Shown here piece after piece: positions 58,459 to 64,000 of a stretch of 64,000 bases of DNA; position 1 is the stretch's first letter, and each line of letters opens with the position of its first letter. This DNA comes from Streptomyces californicus. GTDB taxonomy: Bacteria > Actinomycetota > Actinomycetes > Streptomycetales > Streptomycetaceae. Under the pieces are notes generated by a model. That model worked only from the letters and a program-made list of their open reading frames with translations, did no database searches and was not told the origin of the DNA. The translations under genes and the position numbers were made by a program. Where the stretch lies: the NCBI RefSeq assembly GCF_000717645.1, contig NZ_JNZZ01000031.1, positions 3,508 through 67,507 of the forward strand, written 5' to 3'.

Positions 58459-59523
58459 TCAGAAGGACGGGCGCGCGGAACCCGGCTGCTGGTGCGGGGG
58501 CCGCGGCTGCGCCGGGGTGCCGAAGCGGTCGTACGCCGTCGGGGAGCCGGCCGCCCCGGCCGGATACGGAGCCGCTCCCGCCGGGTGCGCGGCCGCCGCC
58601 TGGTGCGCGGCCGCCCCCTGCGGTGCGGCCGCTGCCTGGTGCACCGGCGCCCCCTGGTGCGCGGCCGGCCCCTGGTATGCGCCCTGGTGTGCCGTCGTGC
58701 CCGGGTGCGCGGCGCCGAAGCCCTCGGGCCAGTCGTCGGCCGGGGCCTTCGGGGCCTGCGGGGCGGCGGGGGCCGTCCACTCGCCCTCACCGAGGACGAG
58801 GATCGGGTCGAACATCACCACGACGGCCGCGAGCAGCAGGAACGCCAGGGGGCCGACCATCAGCGGCAGCATGATCGAGACCGCGGACGCCCCGCCCAGC
58901 GCCTGGGCGCCGTGGGACTCGTGCAGCCGCACGGAGAGACCGCTCATGCCCGTGTAGTGCATGCCGGTGACGGCGACGCCCATGACCAGGGACGCCCCGA
59001 GGGACGGCAGGAACCCCTTGACCGAAACGGCGGCCCACAGCGCGGCGGTCGCGGCGACCACCGCGATCAGGATGGAGAGGGCGACGGCCACCGGGCTGTA
59101 CTCCAGCCGCCCGTTCATCCGCATGCCCGCCATGCCGAGGTAGTGCATGCCCGCGACCCCGAGCCCGGTGGTCAGGCCCGCCGTCAGCAGCGCCGCACGC
59201 GTCGCCCCCCGGTAACCGACGATGAAGACGCCCACGCCCACCACCACGATCGCGACCACGAGGCTCAGGACCGTCCGCCGGAGGTCGTAGGAGATCGGTG
59301 TCTCCGCCACGTGGAAGCCCATCATGGCGACGAAGTGCATCGTCCAGATGCCCGAGCCGATGGCCGCCGCGCCGAGCCCCAGCCAGCCGGGCTTCCAGGA
59401 GGTGTCGGTGCGCAGGGAGCGGATGGTGCAGCGCAGCCCGAGGGCGCTGCCCAGACAGGCCATCACGTAGGCCACCACGGGGGTGACGGCGCCGTAATTG
59501 AAACCGTCGATGGTGCCGTGCAT
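58459..59523 (-). CDS. MHYT-domain membrane sensor protein with repeat tail
   Basis: A 354-aa protein with seven helices. Three MHYT motifs are visible: WTMHFVAMMGF, AGMHYLGMAGM and TGMHYTGMSGL; the Met/His/Tyr ligands are thought to bind copper and sense oxygen, CO or NO. Unlike classical MHYT proteins there is no GGDEF/EAL output domain. Instead a 100-residue Ala/His/Gln/Pro-rich tail (units such as AAHQGA) ends GSARPSF. AAGGAG lies about 12 bases before the ATG. A good promoter is present upstream. Confidence 0.88.
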   Translation of the reverse strand: MHGTIDGFNYGAVTPVVAYVMACLGSALGLRCTIRSLRTDTSWKPGWLGLGAAAIGSGIWTMHFVAMMGFHVAETPISYDLRRTVLSLVVAIVVVGVGVFIVGYRGATRAALLTAGLTTGLGVAGMHYLGMAGMRMNGRLEYSPVAVALSILIAVVAATAALWAAVSVKGFLPSLGASLVMGVAVTGMHYTGMSGLSVRLHESHGAQALGGASAVSIMLPLMVGPLAFLLLAAVVVMFDPILVLGEGEWTAPAAPQAPKAPADDWPEGFGAAHPGTTAHQGAYQGPAAHQGAPVHQAAAAPQGAAAHQAAAAHPAGAAPYPAGAAGSPTAYDRFGTPAQPRPPHQQPGSARPSF

Positions 59524-59576
59524 GGGCAGGCCGCTCCTTGATGTGGGAAAGCTGTGGAGGAAGAGGGTGCGGAGTG

Positions 59577-59605
59577 ACCATAGAGTCGACTTTTTGCTTG
59601 GCCAA
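59577..59605 (-). promoter_or_regulatory. HrdB-type promoter of the MHYT gene
   Basis: On the minus strand TTGGCC (59605-59600) and TATGGT (59582-59577) are 17 bases apart, a good fit to the TTGACA/TANNNT vegetative promoter. The predicted transcript begins near 59570, giving a leader of about 47 bases. The surrounding 59570-59700 is an unusual A+T-rich island with repeated TTAA/TTAAA stretches that may bind a regulator. Confidence 0.6.
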
Positions 59606-59932
59606 ATCCGATCGAAGTGAATGCATGTAAAAGGGGCTTAAACACCTTAAATGACCGTTAATCAGGGGTAAAATCAGCCCAGATGCAACGTGATCAAGAC
59701 ACCTGATCCGTCGCACATCGGCACCCGGACGAACCACCCCACGAGCCGCGTCAGAACGCGGAACGCCGAGGCCCCGCCCCGGAGCTGCCCCCCGGAGCAG
59801 GGCTCCGAAGACCCCCGCGGCCGGACACACCGGGACGCCCCCGGCGAGGAACCGCCACCCGCCACCCCACCCCGGGTCAGCCCTGCGAGAACCCCGCTGC
59901 GCCCGCCACCCCCCGTACGGCAGCATGGGGCC

Positions 59933-62506
59933 ATGTCCGTACTGACGCGCGACGAAGCGCAGACCCGAGCCCAGTTCCTCGACGTGGAGCGGTACACGAT
60001 CGCCCTCGACCTCACCACCGGCGACCAGACCTTCGACTCCCGCACCGCCATCCGGTTCACCGCCCACGCGCCCGGAGACACCTTCGTCGAGGTCAAGCCC
60101 GCCACCCTGCGCTCGATCAGCCTCGACGGACAGCCGCTCGACCCCGCCCTCCTCGACGGCAACCGCTACCCCCTCACCGGCCTCACCGCCGGCCCCCACG
60201 AACTGCGCGTCGACGCCGCGATGCACTACTCCCGCACCGGCGAGGGCATGCACCGCTTCACCGACCCCACCGACGGCGAGACCTACCTCTACACCCAGCT
60301 CTTCATGGAGGACGTCCAGCGCGTCTTCGCCGCCTTCGACCAGCCCGACCTCAAATCGGTCTTCGCCATCGACGTCACCGCCCCCGAAGGCTGGACCGTC
60401 CTCGGCAACGGCGTCGCCGAACGCACCGGCACGGGACAGTGGACCATCGCCCCCACCCCGCTCATCTCCACCTACCTCGTCGCCGTCGCCGCCGGCCCCT
60501 GGCACTCCGTCACCACCGAACACGCCGGCCTGCCCTTCGGCATCCACTGCCGCCGCTCCCTCGCCCCCCACCTGGACGCCGACGCCGACGAGATCCTCGA
60601 CATCACCCGCGCCTGCTACGACCGCTACCACGAGAAGTTCGACGAGCCCTACCCGTTCGACTCCTACGACCAGGCGTTCGTCCCCGAGTTCAACGCCGGC
60701 GCCATGGAGAACCCCGGACTCGTCACCTTCCGCGACGAGTTCGTCTTCCGCTCCGCCGTCACCGACACCGAGCGCCAGACCCGCGCCATGGTCATCGCCC
60801 ACGAGATGGCCCACATGTGGTTCGGCGACCTCGTCACCCTCGCCTGGTGGGACGACATCTGGCTCAACGAGTCCTTCGCCGAGTACATGGGCTACCAGAC
60901 CCTCACCGAAGCCACCCGGCCCCGCACCCCCGACACCGCCCGCGCCGGGGAACCCCTCTTCCCCGACACCTGGGTCGACTTCGGCGTCGCCCGCAAGGGC
61001 TGGGGCTACGACGCCGACCAGCGCCCCTCCACCCACCCCGTCGCCCCCGACCCCGACGCCGTCCCCGACACCGCCTCCGCCCTCCTCAACTTCGACGGCA
61101 TCAGCTACGCCAAGGGCGCCTCCGCCCTGCGCCAACTCGTCGCCTGGCTCGGCGAGAAGGACTTCCTGGCCGGCATCAACGCCCACTTCGCCCGCCACAA
61201 GTTCGCCAACGCCACCCTCGCCGACTTCATCGACAACCTGGCCTCCGCCACCGACCGCGACGTCCACGCCTGGGCCGAGCAGTGGCTCCGCACCACCGGC
61301 GTCGACACCCTCACCGCCGAGGTCACCACCCCCGAGGCCCCCGCCACCGACGGCACCGGCCAGTCCTGGACCCTCACCGTCACCCGCGACGGCACCCGCC
61401 CCCACCGCATCGCCGTCGGCGCCTACGACCACGCCCTGGGCACCCAGGCCGGCCCCGGCCACCTCGCCCTGCGCGACCGCTTCGAGATCGACGTACCCGG
61501 CGACGGCACCCCCACCGTCCGCTCCGGCACCCGCCCCGCCGTCCTCGTCCTCAACGACGGCGACCTCACCTACGCCAAGATCCGCCCGGACGCCGACTCC
61601 TGGGACACCGTCCTCGCCGGCCTCTCCGGCATCCCCGACGCCCTCACCCGCGCCGTCCTCTGGAACACCGCCCGCGACATGGTCCGCGACGGCGACCTGG
61701 ACCCCGCCACCTACCTCGCGACCGCCCGCACCCACCTCCCGTACGAGAGCGACCTCGCCCTCGTCCAGGGCGTCCTCACCTTCGCCGCCGGGCAGATCGC
61801 CGACCGCTACGCCACCCCCCAGGACCGGCCCGCCGCCCTCGCCACCCTCGCCGACCTCTGCCGCGACCTCATCCGCCGCACCGAGGACGGCTCCCGCCCC
61901 GGCCTGCGCCTCATCGCCGTACGCCACTTCATCGACGCCGCCACCCAGCCCGACACCCTGCGCAACTGGCTCGACGAAGGCACCGTCCACGGCGGCCCCG
62001 AACTCGACCCCGAACTGCGCTGGCGCATCCTCACCCGCCTCGCCGCCCTCGGCGCCACCGACGAGACGGCCATCGCCGCCGCCCTCGAAGCCGACCCCAG
62101 CGCCACCGGCCGCGAAGGCGCCGCCCGCTGCCGCGCCGCCCTCCCCACCCCCGAGGCCAAGGCCGCCGCCTGGGACGCCCTCTTCAACGACGACACCCTC
62201 TCCAACTACCTCTTCGCCGCCACCGCCCAGGGCTTCTGGCAGCCCGGCCAGGAAGAACTCCTCGCCGCCTACGTGCCCCGCTTCTACCCCGACGCCATCG
62301 CGCTCGCCGCCCGCCGCGGCCCCGCCATCGCCGAAGCCGCCGGACGATACGCCTTCCCCGCCCACGCCATCGACGCCGAAAGCCTCGCCACCGGCACCCG
62401 CGCCCTGGAGGACCCCGCCCTCATCCCCGCCCTGCGCCGCAAGCTCGTCGACCAGCTCGACGACCTCCGCCGCGCCCTCGCCGTACGGACGACCGCCACC
62501 GGCTGA
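59933..62506 (+). CDS. pepN: Aminopeptidase N (M1 family)
   Basis: An 857-aa M1 metallo-aminopeptidase. The substrate-amine loop GAMENPGL lies at residues 256-263, the zinc motif HEMAHMWFG at 290-298, and the third ligand Glu313 in NESFAEYMG. A C-terminal ERAP-like helical domain (about 530-850) is present. It removes N-terminal residues from peptides in the cytosol. ATG 59933 is short of a classical ribosome site. It converges on the ArsR gene with three bases between stops. Confidence 0.95.
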   Translation: MSVLTRDEAQTRAQFLDVERYTIALDLTTGDQTFDSRTAIRFTAHAPGDTFVEVKPATLRSISLDGQPLDPALLDGNRYPLTGLTAGPHELRVDAAMHYSRTGEGMHRFTDPTDGETYLYTQLFMEDVQRVFAAFDQPDLKSVFAIDVTAPEGWTVLGNGVAERTGTGQWTIAPTPLISTYLVAVAAGPWHSVTTEHAGLPFGIHCRRSLAPHLDADADEILDITRACYDRYHEKFDEPYPFDSYDQAFVPEFNAGAMENPGLVTFRDEFVFRSAVTDTERQTRAMVIAHEMAHMWFGDLVTLAWWDDIWLNESFAEYMGYQTLTEATRPRTPDTARAGEPLFPDTWVDFGVARKGWGYDADQRPSTHPVAPDPDAVPDTASALLNFDGISYAKGASALRQLVAWLGEKDFLAGINAHFARHKFANATLADFIDNLASATDRDVHAWAEQWLRTTGVDTLTAEVTTPEAPATDGTGQSWTLTVTRDGTRPHRIAVGAYDHALGTQAGPGHLALRDRFEIDVPGDGTPTVRSGTRPAVLVLNDGDLTYAKIRPDADSWDTVLAGLSGIPDALTRAVLWNTARDMVRDGDLDPATYLATARTHLPYESDLALVQGVLTFAAGQIADRYATPQDRPAALATLADLCRDLIRRTEDGSRPGLRLIAVRHFIDAATQPDTLRNWLDEGTVHGGPELDPELRWRILTRLAALGATDETAIAAALEADPSATGREGAARCRAALPTPEAKAAAWDALFNDDTLSNYLFAATAQGFWQPGQEELLAAYVPRFYPDAIALAARRGPAIAEAAGRYAFPAHAIDAESLATGTRALEDPALIPALRRKLVDQLDDLRRALAVRTTATG

Positions 62507-62509
62507 CCC

Positions 62510-62881
62510 CTACGGAGCGCCCCGACGGCCCGGACGCACCTCGTGCGGGCCGTCACCGCCCGACCGCAGATCCGCCAGCAGCTCCGCCTGCCCCGCCAGC
62601 ACCCCGGTCAGAATCGTCCGCGCCACCCGCAGCAACTCCGCCACCCCCGGATCGGCCAGCGTGTAATGGACCGCCGAACCCTCCCGCCGCGCCGTCACCA
62701 GACCCGCGCGCCGCAACACCGCCAACTGCTGCGACAGATGGGCGGCCTCGACCCCCACCTCGGGCAGCATCTCCGACACCGCGTGATCGCGTTCGCTGAG
62801 CAGTTCGAGCACCCTGATCCGCACCGGGTGCCCCAGCGTCTTGAAGAACTCCGCCTTCAAGCGGTACAGCGGCGTACTCAC
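62510..62881 (-). CDS. ArsR-family transcriptional regulator
   Basis: A 123-aa winged-helix repressor: VSTPLYRLKAEFFKTLGHPVRIRVLELLSERDHAVSEMLPEVGVEAAHLSQQLAVLRRAGLVTARREGSAVHYTLADP. The HTH is SEMLPE...AAHLSQQLAVLRRAG. No CxC metal box is seen. GTG 62881 gives the family-typical MxxPLYxxKAEFF start; an upstream in-frame GTG at 62923 would add 14 residues. Often such genes sit next to SulP-type transporters, but the window shows none. Confidence 0.85.
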   Translation of the reverse strand: MSTPLYRLKAEFFKTLGHPVRIRVLELLSERDHAVSEMLPEVGVEAAHLSQQLAVLRRAGLVTARREGSAVHYTLADPGVAELLRVARTILTGVLAGQAELLADLRSGGDGPHEVRPGRRGAP

Positions 62882-62990
62882 CGGCGCGGCCCCGTTCCGT
62901 ACGACGGAGACCCGCCGCACCACACCTGACCAGAACTCTTCTCCATGGGTTCATCCTCGCGCCTGCGCACCCCGGGGACGAACCCGAGGG

Positions 62991-63503
62991 TCACCGCGGA
63001 CCGCGCCGCAGCGGGAGAGTGATCCATATGCTCTTGCCGCCCTCGTCGGCATCGCCCCGCACCACCGCGCTGCCACCCAGCCCACAGGTCAGCTCCATCA
63101 CCGTCGCCAGCCCCCGCCCCGGCGCCACCCCCGCCGAAGCGAACAGCGCCGGACGGTACGGATGACGGTCGTGCACCCCGAACGCGAACGTGTCCGTGCC
63201 ACCCGCGAACACCACCGTGACCTGCGGCGAGAGCGCCGCCGCATGCCGCACGCTGTTGGCCACCAACTCGCTCAGGATCAGCAGCGCCGGGTCATGGCAC
63301 GGCTCCCGCGTCCCCACCCCCCACTGCGCCAGCACCTGCTCGCCGGTCTCCCGGGCCACGCGCACCGCCTGCCCCGTCGCGGGCAGCGTCAGCACGTGCC
63401 GGTACGGCAGCGGATCGGGCGGCGTGAGCATGCGGGCGGGCTCCCCGGTCGGAACGACCACGCCCCGCGGGCCGGAGCGCCACGCGGGGACCTCCACCCG
63501 CAC
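62991..63503 (-). CDS. RsbW/SpoIIAB-like ATP-binding protein
   Basis: A 170-aa protein with one HATPase_c_2 domain. The N-box ILSELVANSVRHAA near residue 80, the GVHDRHP D-box, and the G-box APGRGLATVMELTCGLGGSAV are clear. Streptomyces carries many such proteins, some being anti-sigma factors or partners of XRE/DUF397 regulators. The GTG at 63503 is provisional; MLTPPDP at codon 25 is an alternative. The region just upstream contains a perfect 12-bp inverted repeat. Confidence 0.82.
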   Translation of the reverse strand: MRVEVPAWRSGPRGVVVPTGEPARMLTPPDPLPYRHVLTLPATGQAVRVARETGEQVLAQWGVGTREPCHDPALLILSELVANSVRHAAALSPQVTVVFAGGTDTFAFGVHDRHPYRPALFASAGVAPGRGLATVMELTCGLGGSAVVRGDADEGGKSIWITLPLRRGPR

Positions 63504-63529
63504 CGGGCGGAACGACCCTCACAGCATGT

Positions 63530-63557
63530 AGTGAATTGCAGAAAACTGCAATTCACT
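63530..63557. promoter_or_regulatory. Perfect inverted repeat upstream of the ATP-binding gene
   Basis: AGTGAATTGCAG - AAAA - CTGCAATTCACT, 12-bp arms with no mismatch. It is A+T-rich in a GC-rich setting and lies 27 bases before the minus-strand gene. It could be an operator or a terminator for either strand. Confidence 0.6.
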
Positions 63558-63935
63558 CATTGAGCAAGAGCAGGGGATGCCACCACCCGCACCCGTCCGG
63601 CACCCCGCCTGCCTGCATGCGTTCGGCACCCCGCCCCTGCCTGCCCGGCACCGCGCCCGGCGCCCCGCCTGCCTGTACGCGTCCGGCCCCCGGCCTCTGT
63701 CTGCCCCCGTCCGGTGCCCGCCGGTCTGCCCGGTGCCCCCGCGCCCCCGCCGAGCCACCCCCGTACACCCGTCCAGCAATCGCACGCCGATACCACCCCA
63801 ACCAGCCCCGATCAGGTCACACCGCCCACCAGTACCCCTTTCGAGTCCTGATCGTTGGGCTCTTCGGCCGCACCACCCCAAACCGGGAACGGCCCGCGCA
63901 CCCACCCCGCCCGCACGTGAAGGACCGTTCCGCCC
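63558..63935. repeat. Low-complexity CCGCCTGCCTG-type repeats; no gene
   Basis: This 378-base stretch contains diverged copies of CCCCGCCTGCCTG(C/T)A(T/C)GCG-(T/C)CCGGC (about 63605 and 63665) and many CCCGCC/CCGGT words. Open frames occur on both strands but have no ribosome site or recognisable domain. From about 63775 the sequence becomes more ordinary and may hold the promoter of the next gene. Confidence 0.6.
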
Positions 63936-64000
63936 ATGCCCACCACCACACCCCCGCCCCTCGCCGGAGGCACCACCGGCCCCGCCGCCCTGCGCCCCCT
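63936..64000 (+). CDS. N-terminus of an unidentified gene (runs off window)
   Basis: ATG 63936 follows AAGGA by 11 bases and begins MPTTTPPPLAGGTTGPAALR. Only 21 codons are visible, a Pro/Thr-rich segment with no known motif. Beside an RsbW-like gene an XRE or DUF397 regulator would be typical, but the sequence seen does not decide this. Confidence 0.4.
   Translation, partial: MPTTTPPPLAGGTTGPAALRP

Noticed and set aside
58787..62365. 1192-codon minus-strand open frame opposite pepN and part of the MHYT gene
   Set aside because: Gly/Val-rich composition with no motif; the plus strand encodes a clear M1 aminopeptidase.
63519..63905. Minus-strand frames in the low-complexity region
   Set aside because: Composition is repetitive (Gly/Arg/Ala), there is no ribosome site, and several frames are open at once.

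Overview
The window is about 73% GC with strong third-position GC bias, GTG starts are common, and most gene neighbours overlap by 4 bases. The gene order hisDCB-hisH-priA-hisF, then hisI-trpE, then trpC-trpM-trpB-trpA-lgt, then gltBD is the conserved chromosomal core of Streptomyces, so this is almost certainly a Streptomyces chromosome. No rRNA, tRNA, CRISPR array, insertion sequence or phage gene was recognised.

Layout. 1-1212: start of a leftward repeat protein, then the his leader. 1213-6985: histidine cluster hisD, hisC, hisB, a 55-aa membrane protein, hisH, priA, a RidA-family gene and hisF, closed by a strong hairpin. 7092-9160: an HTH regulator with an A+T-rich palindromic operator and an MFS exporter, separated by a 14-bp tandem repeat. 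9238-18216: a TIGR03085-type protein, hisI, trpE, small membrane proteins, trpC, trpM, trpB, trpA and a membrane-anchored DsbA-like protein; lgt follows. PriA serves both His and Trp synthesis, so no trpF is expected.

19497-27409 (minus): seven translationally coupled genes. Reading 5' to 3' they are four different ADP-ribosylglycohydrolase paralogues, a ribokinase, a CaiB-type CoA-transferase and an HpcH/HpaI-type CoA lyase. The divergent promoter region holds two iron-box-like palindromes and faces a VIT1-type Fe/Mn transporter gene. This operon is the best candidate here for an uncharacterised biochemical system.

28467-35054: a long leader with a GlnR-like site, then gltB and gltD. 35367-38185: rhomboid protease with a zinc-finger head, HutD-like protein, a GNAT and a PPOX-fold protein.

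38250-50456: a steroid C/D-ring (HIP) catabolism regulon resembling the mycobacterial KstR2 regulon. It contains two acyl-CoA dehydrogenases, an SDR, a KstR2-like TetR regulator, FadA6-like thiolase, IpdC-, IpdB- and IpdA-like proteins, EchA20-like hydratase and IpdF-like SDR. Two operators match the KstR2 motif. A cold-shock pair (cspA and a DEAD-box helicase) sits in the middle.

50607-64000: a VOC-GNAT fusion, ankyrin protein, HExxH metallopeptidase, trypsin precursor (sprT-like), GH35 beta-galactosidase with a divergent AraC regulator, chorismate mutase, MHYT-domain protein, pepN, an ArsR regulator, an RsbW-like ATP-binding protein and the first codons of one more gene. A recurring feature is short tandem or inverted duplication of the last bases of genes, giving minisatellites or terminators just past stop codons.
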